DNA of 64,000 nucleotides, from the NCBI RefSeq assembly GCF_000315625.1, contig NW_005434570.1:12792-76791 (forward strand), in the 5' to 3' direction. This stretch comes from Guillardia theta CCMP2712. Its lineage: Eukaryota > Cryptophyceae > Pyrenomonadales > Geminigeraceae. Position 1 is the first letter of the stretch. Each line of letters begins with the position of its first letter. Of the stretch, positions 49,898-60,776 are shown piece after piece. A model generated the notes under the pieces. The model was not told the origin of the DNA. It ran no database searches and saw only the letters and a program-made list of their open reading frames with translations. The translations under genes were made by a program, and so were the position numbers.

Positions 49898-51741
49898 TCA
49901 TGGTGTCGTCGTCCCCCACCGCCGATCGACAGAGACAGGCATGATCTTGAAGTGCCCTGAGACGCAGCCGAGCTCGGCGATCAATCGGCTGACGCCGGAC
50001 GAGAACTTCCCGATGAAAACATCCGAGTCGACGAGTCTGGATATCACATGGAAGATATCCACAATCTCCTCGTGCCCATGAGCCCTGGAGTGAGTTCCCC
50101 TCCTCCGCATCCTCCCTTCCTCCCTGAAGACTCTGATCTTGACAGCTGATTTGGCATTGTGAGCTGCAATGTACCGGATGACCTCTGTCTCTGTCTCAGG
50201 GGTGTCAGTAGCCAGGAAGAGAGAGATCTCTCGCAGAGACTCGTTGTCCTGCCGCTCCATCCCTAGTGAGACGTCGAGGGATCGGAGCATGGCTGCTGCG
50301 ACGCTGGCCTGGCTGGTGTAGGAGCTTGTGGGGATAGGGTCTGCCTCCGCCGTGTTGTCGTGCCTGACGTGCATACTGATCCGGAACCGAGGGCCAGGAG
50401 ACGGGCGCATGTGGGGCTTGGGCCGAAAGAGGAAGCTAACAAGCTGCGCCCTCCACCAGAAGAGCCCCCTCCATGCAAACCGCCGAGGGACCGTCTTGTA
50501 GTACAGGGTCAACTTGTGCTGCTCGATAGTCGTCTGGTTTACTCGCATGACGCGGTGGGGGTACGTCACCAGGGAGTCGTTCATGTAGCAGCACCTTCCC
50601 AGCAGGACCTCCGGGCTCTCCTCCCCGGCGTCCTCCTCCTTGCACCACGTGTTGAGCTCTTGCATGTGGCATGTGACAGTCCTGTTGCCGCACACCAGGG
50701 GGTCAGCGTAGCCCCAGCCGGAGCTCTCTGCGACTACCAGCGTCCGGTTTGTCATCAGAGCCATGGAGAGCGCCAGTGCAAGTTTGTGGACCTCCGAGGC
50801 TAGGCCGGACACATGATGGTAGTACACCATCAGGCGAGCGCGTTTGCAGTCGCGCGGCCGCTGCAGCTTTCTGAGCCTTTTGTACAGGAGCGCCGCGTCA
50901 CCGTCCTGTCCTTGGAAACCCTTGCCGCAAGCATGCTTCGTCTCGTCGACGGTCGGGGGAGGGAGAGGGGGAAGGGGAAGGAGACTCTCCGAGTCGATTG
51001 GATGCTTGGGGAATTTCTTCTCCTTGTGGCATTCAGGGTAGACGCGACCACTGTGACAACCCTCCAGGTTACAAGACTCAATCTGACCTTGGTAGTAGTT
51101 GCACTCCGCTACCCCGTAAGGCATCAGCGTGACTTTGATGCGAGGACTCTCGACTTCCGTCCAGCCCGGGAGAAATCCGACGAAGCGATCGGCAACGTCT
51201 GAGTGCTTCTTCGCTCCCCGTGAGATACCCGGGTCGGGACTGCCCTCAGACCGTAGGGTTACTTCCCGCTCGCCGCTTGCTGGAAGATCGGTTTGCTGAT
51301 GATTCGCTACGTGCTGTCCGCCTGTTTCAGAGACCTCCTCCGACGCTGCCAAGACTTCATGAGCGGCAACGGTCTGCTCCGATCCCTCCAGGAGCTCGAC
51401 GAAAGTTTTCAGCTTCTCAAGCTCCGCTGTGAGGATGCGCCTGTACCGAGGACGGTGATATGGAGGAAGCAGTCAGTCATAAAGGCAAGTACAGTCGCTG
51501 ACCCTCACCTCACTCTTGGACTGGTCGAGACAGCCACCAACGACTCGAGCTCGCTCACGTCCTCCTGCTCGCAAAAAGAAACCGTCAAGTTTGCATGCTG
51601 GGCAACGCAGACGGAGGTTCTAGACTCCCGGACCTGTAGCCCCGCCAAGACATGGTCTGGATCAGCACCGGCCGTTCCGCAAACAGCAGAACATGCATAT
51701 AAGAGGAAAATGCTGACGATCATTAGTCCTGTCCTCAACAT
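49898..51741 (-). CDS. GT23-like fucosyltransferase (FUT8-type), Golgi membrane
   Basis: Two exons (51741-51509 and 51440-49898) joined in phase 2 give 591 residues. A hydrophobic anchor (MLRTGLMIVSIFLLYACSAV) at the very N-terminus suggests a type II Golgi protein. A stem with a short coiled coil follows (LTAELEKLKTFVELLEG). The catalytic half contains HHVSGLASEVHKLALALSMA, cysteine-rich PLVCGNRTVTCHMQ, FRISMHVRHDNTAEAD (the HxRxxD-type donor site) and DVFIGKFSSGVSRLIAELGC. The last matches the FUT8 signature TFSSQVCR, with Lys-Phe-Ser-Ser-Gly-Val-Ser-Arg here. GDP-fucose transfer to a glycan core is inferred from family. The acceptor is unknown, and the glycan-binding SH3 domain of animal FUT8 is absent. 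Confidence 0.75.
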
Positions 51742-51784
51742 CCCTGTCGTCCCCTGGCTGAACAAGGGCTTTCCGAGTTCCTAA

Positions 51785-52570
51785 CCTCTCTCCAGCGGCG
51801 GCCCAGCAGCAGCCCAGGATCCGGCTCACGAGTCAGGGGGTCACCAATGTCAGGGGGTGACTCAGTGACGTGTGACGGCACTGAACGGTGCCACACCGTC
51901 AGGGCCGCTCAGCCGCTCCTCAAGCTCACGGGCACTGAGGCTGCCGCCGCCATGGACTACCGATCCGTGGCATCAAACTTGTCAAGAGGTAATACTTCAA
52001 ATACTCTACTGAGACAATCTCGGAGTTTGTGACAGTGGCAGGCTATCGCCCGGCGCCCGGCCCGGGACGGACAACCGTCCGTCACACGGCGGCCGCCGCG
52101 GCCCGCGGCGGGCCGGGGGCGGCCCGGCGCGGCGGGCCGGGGGCGGCCCGGCGGTGGGTGAGCGGCGCGGCAAAGTTTGAACCCGCCGTCCGATCCGACG
52201 GTCACTGCCCCCGGCCTTCTTTCACTCAAAGTCACTAGTACCGTCTATCATTCAATGACTAGTTATTATGCCGGGAGCCAGGCTGGCTGCCCATAAGTAG
52301 TAAGTACTTGAACTTGGCTCCAGTGGCCAGGGGCCGGGCCCGGGCCGGCGGCATGGGTCACCGCGGTTGTTCGAGTCTAAGTTTCAAGTTCTCGAGTCTC
52401 GCCGGCAGGCCGCGCTGTCTTCTGAGTCTGGCACCTTGAGTAACTTTAGCCTAGTAAGAGCCTCCGACTGGGCACTGCGGCAGCCCCGGGGCCGCCGCCC
52501 GGCCCGGGGGCGGGCCAGGCCGCGCCTGTACGGTACCGTGCGGTACAGAGCCGGGCTATAGTCTTGTCTT
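51785..52570. repeat. GC-rich mosaic island 9
   Basis: Begins within about 45 bp of the glycosyltransferase start codon (minus strand). Three GC-rich sub-blocks. TGACTCAGTGACG near 51855, TGCCGCAGTGC on the minus strand at 52472-52482, TTTCACTCAAAGTCAC near 52221 (edge-motif relative), and ACTTGAACTTGG near 52308. No credible gene. Confidence 0.6.
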
Positions 52571-53185
52571 CAGTGTGGGCCTGGCTGGCCCTTTTTTGGA
52601 GCCGCCTCCGAGTGTTAACAAATCTTCTGCCCTCCTCGATTATAGAGAGATCTTCTGCCCTCCCCTGGGTCATTATCAGTATCTTTACTCATTCTATTTA
52701 AAATGGGGTAGGTTTTAAAAATCGCTGGTCTTTTTTTAATTACGAAGATCTAAATCGGGCACTGCATAAACTCGAGGTAACTGCATGGAAGTTCGATGGC
52801 TGTGCTTGCGGCAACTCCTCCCTCCTATGCTCGCCCTTCATGCTCATGCTGCGTTCTTATCGATGTATCATGATTATTCGACCATGACTGACTGAAGTTT
52901 TTTTCTGTTGTGTATATTTCTATTCGGTGTGAGAATACCATTGCCTTTGCTGCTTTCGATTTGTTCGTTGCGCGTTGATTCAATTCCTTGGGGCAGTATC
53001 AATGAAAGGAATCTTTCGTCTTTTTGAATTCTACATATTGTGATGTGATATATTGTGCCATTGTTTCAAGTTTTTCCTGATTGCGTGTGGCGTGGACTAA
53101 TCTTTTCCCATTTCTTTCCCATTCGCCTTGTGTGCATGAGTTGTGTTTATATGTTGCATACAAGAAAGAGGAATATATCATTTCC
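52571..53185. other. Upstream region of the 74-residue gene
   Basis: AT-rich, with no supported gene. Probably promoter and leader of the gene at 53186. Confidence 0.35.
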
Positions 53186-53507
53186 ATGGTATGTAGTTAT
53201 ACCCAGCTGATGTTAATTTTCCAGATGTTTGAGCTCCTCCATATCAAGAACAAGAACAACACTGGATCCCTCCCTCAGTTCTCGACCGAGGCTGGCGTTC
53301 CCCACTTTGCCTGGAAGTTGGCTCTTGCTGCTGGCCCTGTTGCCAACAAGGACAACATCACCAAGATCGAGCCCATCCGGTAAGACAACTTCTGACATTT
53401 GCGATCGTGCTTGTTCTCCTCCTCACTCTGTTTCAAATAGCTTCGGTGGACAGAACACCGTTGAGATGGCTGATGCTATCAACGGCCAGGGCAACTTTTC
53501 CTCTTAA
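53186..53507 (+). CDS. 74-residue protein of unknown function
   Basis: Three exons: 53186-53188 (the ATG alone), 53225-53379 and 53441-53507, in frame to 74 residues. Exon 2 starts with its own ATG, so initiation may be there instead. The sequence looks conserved and soluble (FELLHIKNKNNTGSLPQFST, AGVPHFAWKLALAAGPVANK, IEPIRFGGQNTVEMADAIN). Codons are strongly biased to C-ending in a housekeeping style (AACAAGGACAACATCACCAAG), which suggests high expression. I do not recognise the family. It could be a small subunit of an organellar complex. Confidence 0.7.
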
Positions 53508-53620
53508 ACTTTTAAAACCTCTCCGTTTATGCCTGAAATAACAAATGAAAAGTTAAACTGACGATCTCACCCTTCTATTTTACATCTTGTTCTCCGGCAG
53601 GGAACCACTCTTCTCTCCCT

Positions 53621-53656
53621 CATCTCATCTCATCTCATCTCATCTCATCTCATCAT
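53621..53656. repeat. (CATCT)n pentamer run
   Basis: About seven CATCT units at the very 3' end of the beta-helix gene, abutting and just overlapping its stop codon (53653-53655). Confidence 0.9.
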
Positions 53657-56600
53657 CTCATGGTACTCTTCCTCCTCACAGGTTTCGGCTTCCAGTCAGG
53701 ATCAAAGCTTGACTCCTCCTTGACTTTGCTCGACCACTCCCTGTCAATATCCATTTCTTCCTCTCCGCCCGCTCCTTCCATCGTGTCCTTCCCTGCCACC
53801 GTCCCATCACCCGCTGCCGTCTTGCTCGTGTTAAAATCTTCTTCAATCGGATTGGACTCGCCGTCTCTTTTCAGCAGCTCATCGAAGCTCATATGCACTT
53901 CCTGCAAACAAACCTGGTTGAGCCAACGATGGTATGCTGCCTTCCCTCGCGGCTCCTGCGGATGCAGCGGAAGCCCCATCTTGCGTTCTACCTTCTGCAG
54001 CAACTTTCTATCCCTGGGGATCGGGATTGGGCACAGGGTGGAGCGAGTGTTCTGATCCAGATCCGTGTCCAAGAGGAGGGGCGAGTCGTCGGGGTCGGGC
54101 AACTTGGGATAGAGATTTTCCTCCAGGGTGCGAGACATAATCTTTTTGTCATCCTCTGTCCGATCCTTGACCAAGTGATCCCACTCAGTGCGGATGTGCC
54201 CCCACGCCCAGAGCTCTCGCTTGTAGACGTTGTCGGGGTCGAAGATCGGATCAGGTCCCTGTCGCCTCCTCTCCAACTCCTTCAGATGAGCCATGTACAG
54301 GTCCACCCACTTGCGGATACGCTGCAGCGTCTGCGTGGAGACGTATTTCTCCTGCTCTGACTTCAACCTTGCCGCTGTGTAGTTGAGCTTGCCCCGTACG
54401 CGCAATCCTCCCGCAAGTTCGTACTCCAAAGGCTGCTTTCCGTCACTTTCCATCCTTGCATCCTCTATAGCTGCACAGTAGAGGTCATCTTCGTCCGACA
54501 CGTCGGGCTCGAAGTACAAGTTCCCTTCTGAGTCAGAGACGAAGTTGTCAAGCGGATGGTTGGCCCAGGCAGGGAGATCCTCTTCTTCACCCTTGAGACC
54601 GCTATGTGAAAGGAACTCGTTGCTCTCGTTGATGAAGACCGACGGGCGCAAGATGTAATATCCCACTGCGTGATACAGTCTCTCCGACTCCGGCAGATTT
54701 TGATCGTTGTCCGGTGGGAAGAAATCGAACATCACGGGTGTTCCGAGGAAACTGCAGGAGAATAAGTCGAGAATCATGGGCAGGGTAGAGACGAGAAGGA
54801 AAGGAATAGAAAAAGAAGACGAAAACTATCTTGAAAGCGACGTGTGCACAGAGGGAAAGAGTAGGGGAGGGCAGTACGTGGGAACCACCAAGTAGGACCA
54901 ACCTGTACTCTTTACGCCGTTGTTGCCGCACAGTCTCGTTGCGGTTTTCAAATACGATATCTTCGAAGACAACCCCCCTAATCGTCGAGTTCCTGATTTC
55001 CAAGTAAGTTTGGTTCTCTGCCCCGATCCAGATAGCGGCTGATTGCTGTTGCAGAAGCTTGCAGTTCAGCACCTGACAGGAATCGGTAAGCTTCCTGCTA
55101 TCATGGTACAGAGGCATGGAAGGGACAGAACCTGCATCTTGGCCTTGCATGTTACCCCGACAGCGTATACATTGTCCCGGAACAAGCAATCTTTCAATGT
55201 CACGTAACCCTTGTCCTCTGCTCGAACCCCGATTCCTCCCAGCAGCCCTGTATGGAACACAGAAGTCCTCTCCATGATCAGCCGAGCTCCGAGGCTGACC
55301 GTCACTCCATCTCCTGCCAGCTCGAACATGTCCATCCCTTCGCCTCCGATGGTACAATCCGACACCCACGCTGCGCCGAGTCGGAACAACTTGATCGCGC
55401 TAGCAGAGATTGTGATGACCTTGCACTTGAAGGAAGGAATGAGTTCCTAGGAGTTAATATTCTCATTCACCTCATCAATAGTCCACGGCCCTCCCCAAAT
55501 GCTAAGACATGCGTCCTCCAGTGCCTGATCCTGCAAAAGTTTTCACTGCTCCGCCCAAGCGTTCAGAAAGCAAACTCATGTACGTAAGGATTTCGTTGGA
55601 CAGGAGGATAGAATTGACACCGAAGCTTCTGGATCGTTCCATTCGTCCCTTCCTGTAGAGTAAACGATTATTCTACAGGCGACAGACAAAGTTCTCAAAA
55701 CTTACTTGCAGGTCCCATGAGCCATTAACGACAGCGGAATCACTCACTCCCTTCACAGACAAGGTGAAGCCAATAGGGATCAATGCCAGTTGCGTCTCAA
55801 TCTCGTGCAATCCATCCTCGACATCAATGTTTCCATGTGTGCCATGTTCAGTGAAGACTGACTCCATATATTCCGTTCTGGTACAGTTGAAAGCTGCACT
55901 AATCGCAGACAACATGTCATATGCCACGAGGCTTCCCTTGCCTTTGATGACATCGTACTCTCTGACGTGATTATCTGGCGGATTTTTCAACAAGACATGT
56001 CGACTGACCTGCTTTTGTAGCAAACGTTTCACTTCACCGGAGGTATGGCTTCCTGCTACAGCGAGAGAGAAATTGCTCTCGTTGAACATACAAGGAAAAT
56101 ACCCTAGCAAACCTTGTTGCTGTTCCTGAACGTCCTCATAGCGGATCTCCTCATTGCAACAGAATTCCACCAGACTCCTTGCAAGTTCATCCCATTTCTC
56201 TTCCATCTCCCCTTCCATCTCCCACCATTCCTTGTCAAGTGCCGTCATCGACTCAGCGCGGGTTGACTCCCTCTCAACTTGAGACTTCATGCTCTGGGAC
56301 TTTACGCCCTGCGAATCTTTCTGTTTATCCGTCTCCTCCAGTCCGAAGAAGTGCTCAGCGTCCAATGAAGCTCTACTGTCCAGCGCTCGATGTCGCTCCA
56401 CCAGTTTGGGGCTCATCAGGCTCGATACTTCTGGAATCTTCTCACCCTTGGCAGCCATACGCGTGAGGTTCATGTAGAACTCCGTCGCGTCCTGCACGGA
56501 GAGGGAGTCTAGCTGTGGTCTAGCATACCTTGCTGATCCTGAAGCACAAGAAAACAACATGGGTTGGTAAGGTGCGCAAGCATCGTCGGAGATCCATACC

Positions 56601-56972
56601 TTCGGCTTGACTATCATCGCTTAGGTCCTGCATCATCCCCGGAACGTACTTGTCGTCGCCATCGGTCAAGCCTCCTCGAAGAGCTCTCAAGCGCAGCATT
56701 TCGCCTGCTCTTCGATGCCTCAGCATCACTGCGAGCTCTAGGGCTCCCAATCCGCGCTCATGCATCCGCCCTGACCTCATACCTCCACACCCACACCTCC
56801 TCCACAATCTCGAACCGACATCGCCCGGCAACCAGCGGCGCCAGCCTTGCTCCTTGGCTGCTCGCAGCAGCATGGAGACTGGCTTACTGTTCTCTTGAGA
56901 GTTGATGACGACATGATCCCCCACGTGGCAGACCCAAACAAGCAGCGCCAGGGCCCAGCCCCTGCCCGCCAT
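53653..56972 (-). CDS. Secretory-pathway parallel beta-helix protein
   Basis: Multi-exon gene. The start MAGRGWALALLVWVCHVGDH is a good signal peptide. The next region holds ankyrin-like ALELAVMLRHRRAGEMLRLR. A long exon follows (about 56540-55710: FYMNLTRMAAKGEKIPEVSS, ARSLVEFCCNEEIRYEDVQE, AISAAFNCTRTEYMESVF). Then come short beta-rungs typical of right-handed parallel beta-helices: AAWVSDCTIGGEGMDMF, DKGYVTLKDCLFRDNVYAVG, VLNCKLLQQQSAAIWIGAEN, STIRGVVFEDIVFENRN. The last exon (54751-53653) is acidic, then basic (DVSDEDDLYCAAIEDARMES; KPKPVRRKSTMR). The fold resembles pectate-lyase-like or FBXO11-type helices. No catalytic residues can be assigned. Location and substrate unknown. Confidence 0.65.
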
Positions 56973-57084
56973 TGCGCCCTGTCTTCGTATACGGCAGGTT
57001 ATGAGCCTGATAGATTTTACACAGAAAAAAAACAAGTATTTTAATATAGGTTTTTATATTTCATTTTCGATGTGTAAAATATTC

Positions 57085-57490
57085 GCCCCCCTCAATCTCA
57101 TGGGTACCCCCTCTTTCCTGATGGTATACCCCCACCTATCACATATGTTGACAATGTCCTTTGAGTCTTTTCAACCCAATGTTAGTGACTACCCACCTTT
57201 CGAACGAATCCTGATACCCTACCACATAAATACCATGAAAATCAATAGAAAATATGGGTACTACATGGACCCCACCCTCCAAATTGTTTCTAGTCATGTG
57301 ACCCCGTATTTCTCTATCGGAGCATGGCTTCCGAACCTTAGGAGGACCCTACCACATGGAAGGAAATGACCACTACCCTTTAATATCCTGTAAAGTACCC
57401 GTCATCAGAACCATGGCTTGATCAAGGACCCCTCCAGGGACATATTTCGGCAGAGGAGGAATCACCCAAACTACCCCTACCCCCAGCCCG
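57085..57490. repeat. CCCTAC-studded element
   Basis: Plus-strand words GGGTACCCCCTC, TATACCCCCACC, GATACCCTACCACAT, GGACCCTACCACAT and ACTACCCCTACCCCCAG, in AT-richer sequence. AAAGTACCCGT near 57392 matches 13068. It lies upstream of the beta-helix gene and before a (CCCT)n tract. Confidence 0.6.
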
Positions 57491-57544
57491 GCCCCGGAAG
57501 CCTATGAAAACTCCGAGGTACAGCCATATCAGGACCCTCTTCCT

Positions 57545-57626
57545 CCCTCCTCCCTCCCTCCCTCCCTCTTTTTTTCCCTCCCTCCCTCCCTCCCTCCCTC
57601 CCTCCCTCCCTCCCTCCCTCCCTCCC
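57545..57626. repeat. (CCCT)n tetranucleotide tract
   Basis: About 18 CCCT units with one interruption (tttttttcc). Confidence 0.93.
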
Positions 57627-57943
57627 TTCCCTTTATCGATTTTCCTCCCTCCATCTCAGCTCTCTGCATCTTGTTTCCGCCACTTCATTCGTGCACGCCC
57701 GTTTTTCAGCAACTTCTTACATCGGCCAGGCTGTCAACGTCGTACGGATTCCAACCTTTCGCAACTATTGCGAGTCCAACTACACTTGTTGACCTCCATA
57801 TCCACAGTGTGGGAGTGTAAGATCCGCTCACGATCGTGGACCGCCGGTGTTGAATCGTCCGTAAGTTCTAGACTGTGTTTCTCGGCCTTGGTTCTTTCAC
57901 AGGGAAATCAAAACTTCATGCAATATAGCTGAACTACGAAAAA

Positions 57944-58366
57944 ATGGGAGCTACGCAAAGTCTGGACTTTGACATGGACTGTCAGAAACCTATTTCAAAC
58001 ATGTGCTTGGCAAAGCCCGACAAAACTCCTGAACAACCGCAGGAAATGTTGAGGAAAAATCGAAGTTTCAAGAAAGAAATTGGGAGAATAGACTCGCGGC
58101 TTGCCGTGCTAAGAACGGAGTTGGGATCAATTAATAATAAGATAGAGAAAAACGAGGCCAAAGTATCCAAGTCCGTCTTGCCGAGCGACCAGAAGATTAT
58201 TGACACGACTCTGAAGCAGAATAGTGTGCTTCTTGACCGACAAAATAGTTTAATCTTCGAGATCAAGGAGCTAGAACTAGCTCAAAGTCGACTGAGGAGA
58301 ACATCTGAAGACCTGAGAGAGGAAATGAGCAAGTACGGCGCCTGCAATGTCAGATTCTCTGATTAA
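57944..58366 (+). CDS. Putatively N-myristoylated coiled-coil protein
   Basis: Intronless, 140 residues. Begins MGATQS: glycine at 2 and serine at 6 fit the N-myristoylation consensus, with no nearby lysine cluster. Residues 35-135 are predicted by eye to form long helices with heptad-like leucines (IGRIDSRLAVLRTELGSINN, KNEAKVSKS, FEIKELELAQSRLRRTSEDL). A short CNVRFSD tail follows. Membrane association with a coiled-coil partner is inferred. No family recognised. The codon usage is more AT-rich than in neighbouring genes. The upstream 57630-57940 region has no competing frame. Confidence 0.72.
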   Translation: MGATQSLDFDMDCQKPISNMCLAKPDKTPEQPQEMLRKNRSFKKEIGRIDSRLAVLRTELGSINNKIEKNEAKVSKSVLPSDQKIIDTTLKQNSVLLDRQNSLIFEIKELELAQSRLRRTSEDLREEMSKYGACNVRFSD

Positions 58367-58549
58367 TGTTAATGTTAAAAATGAAATGATATTATTTGTA
58401 ATCATCCGAGGACGGTGAAAGGATATAACTTGGCTTAGTAACGATTTTCACCTCAAATAGACTCGGCAGTGCCGTGTGGCCTGGGCAGCTATCGTCACGG
58501 ATATCTTCAGTCATGTATAATCCAGCAATCCGACATTGAATGATGACTG

Positions 58550-59015
58550 ATTATGCTGGATGACCGCCGGGGTCCCGTCCCGGATCATCGCCGCCGGATC
58601 ACGGCGGCCGGGCACTGCCGCAACTCAGTGACCGTTGCAACTTGCCTTGCCACCGGCAAGGCGCCCCGGCGGTTGTCGTTGCCGCAGTGCCCTGGCAGGA
58701 ACATCGAATTCCTTGGCTGTGCAATCATCGCGGCCGTCCTCCGACTCGCCCGGCCAGTACTCCGGACTGGAGTCCGGCCCGTTCACAGAGTCATTCGGAA
58801 AACTAAGTTGAAACTTTTAAAGATTCCCCGCGGCCAGCCCGTCGAGTCGGAGTGACTCGGCCCCCGCGGACTCTCGCCGCTGCCCGGCGCCGGCGCCGGC
58901 CCGGATCACCGACAATCGGATCGGTGACTGGGGGGCCTCAGCCTCGAAGTTACTCAGTAGTCTGATTAGACCAATCGGCGGACAGCCGGCCCCCGAAATG
59001 CGGCCCCTGGTCGTT
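58550..59015. repeat. GC-rich mosaic island 10
   Basis: GC-rich block with TGCCGCAGTGC at 58680, ACTCAGTGACCGTTGC near 58625, TAAGTTGAAACTTTTAA near 58804 and CCGGCGCCGGCGCCGGC near 58875. No credible gene. Confidence 0.6.
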
Positions 59016-59290
59016 GAGGTGTATCACCGTCAGGTGCAAGCAAGACAACAAGTACCAAGCCTTGAAGAGCAACGTGAGATTGAGGAGACCCACACGTTAC
59101 TGCGAACTAATCAAGACTTCCTGATCTCCTCTTGGTATCTCATCAGTGTTGAATCTTTGCTCGATCTTGTTTCCAATCCTCTCGTGACCTTCTCTTGCAA
59201 GGGTGTACATAGATATCCCTGTGGCCCGCAGGTCTGTTCTGCCCCCAGTCCTTGCATACGTTCTCAAGAATGTTCTCGAGCAGTGCTACC

Positions 59291-60210
59291 ATGTACTTGT
59301 CATTCAACGTTCTTGCCGTCCTGTCACTTGTAGCCTGCCTGCTCCAGAATTCGTTGGGGTTTCAAACGCTCACTGCAAGAGGTTTCCTTCGTGGCTCCAA
59401 CCAAGTGAGATGTCGGCGCCAAGCTTACTGTCGCAAAGTGAACATCTTTAAGCTCAGATGTAGCAATGCTGAAGGGTATGTATGATCTTGTTGTTTGCGG
59501 CTGTTTCCTCTCAAGACCTTACAGTCTCAGGACACTCTTCAGCCCTCCTTGGTCGTGTCTAGAGAAGTGTGGGGCTTGCTGCTACCTCCTCCCAGAGGAA
59601 AGGGATCTAGACTGCTTGTCCCCTGAGGATCGAAAGATATACATCGACATGGCGGGGGAGGACGGATGGTGCAAAAACTTTGACAAGGACAAGCACCTGT
59701 GCAGGATCTACGATGAACGGCCAGGGTTTTGCAGGATGGAGGTAAAGATGGGCATGACTTGATTTTACCTCATGAGATGGGCAGAACATCCAGATGATGT
59801 ACAGCATTGAAGAAGAAGAACTGGGAGACTTTGCTGCAGACGCTTGCAGGGACCACATCGATGAGGTGTTTGCGAACGTGCGACTTGACTGTTCATCACC
59901 GATTCATTGCAGCTGTACGGAGAGGACTCAATCACCCGGATCAAGTTCGACATGCTGCAAGAGAAGGTTAGAGAATCTAGTGGATGGAGCACTCCGCCGA
60001 GATCTGAGGAGGGTGACGTTGACTTGGAAGAGTTGTTGAGAACAAGGGAGGAGGTGAGATCGGTCATGCTAGCTTCTCCTCTCTCTTACCCATGGTCATC
60101 AGCTGCACAAAGTGATCGAGTCTGGAGTCCCCGACGATGAGAGAACGGGGATGAAGGAGATCTTAAGGGTGCTGAACGAGGCGATCGATGCAAAGAGGAA
60201 GGAGACGTAG
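59291..60210 (+). CDS. Plastid-targeted CxxxCC (YkgJ/UPF0153-like) metal-chelating protein
   Basis: Five exons (59291-59475, 59543-59741, 59785-59865, 59913-60053, 60103-60210) close in frame to 237 residues. The N-terminus MYLSFNVLAVLSLVACLLQN then SLGFQTLTARGF is a signal peptide followed by a phenylalanine-led transit peptide, so plastid import is inferred. The core reads CLEKCGACCYL, EDGWCKNFDKDKHLCRIYDE, RPGFCRM: the cysteine pattern of the putative zinc/iron-chelating CxxCxxCC family. The C-terminal half is helical and charged (IEEEELGDFAADACRDHIDE; DERTGMKEILRVLNEAI). Biochemical role unknown. Plant relatives are plastid proteins in that family. Confidence 0.88.
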
Positions 60211-60776
60211 CGAATGCCCGATCACTGGATCCGGGAGCGCAAGGTCGGTTGCCCTTTTTTTCGGAACCCTAGAACTAGCCTTGAGTCCAATTACCAGATC
60301 CATCTTGCATGATAAGAAGAAAGACCACTTGTGATGGCGTTGGCAACAATGCAAAATGGAGAGTTGGTTCTAAATCTTGACTTCATGCAGAGGAATAAAA
60401 GATAGATAAGAATACTGCGCTCAAAGAGTCAAAGCCTCTTCGATGAATCGTGGATGCCATGGACAAGATTCAAGAATAACAAAAGGAGGGATAGGAGCTG
60501 ATGCATCTCATTCATCGAATAAAAGTTCTCACTAATAGACGAGCAAACTAAATATACAAGAACCCGTTGACGCACCATCAACACAAGCAATCAAGCACGA
60601 AAATGCATTTACACTATAAAGGCTCTTGAATGCCCAGACACCTTCGCCCGGTCTTCATGAACTCAACAGATTCTTCTCACACCGCTCTGGTGGTTTCGAA
60701 AGTGTGAAAACGCAGAGGCGGAGCAAAGACTGCTCCATGAAAGTAACAAAACAAGTCTTCACTTTTCACACGATAA
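60211..60776. other. Convergent intergenic region
   Basis: Lies between the 3' ends of two convergent genes. Short frames only; no repeat, RNA gene or terminator that I can defend. Confidence 0.4.

Noticed and set aside
50360-50803. 147-codon plus-strand frame
   Set aside because: Shadow of the glycosyltransferase exon.
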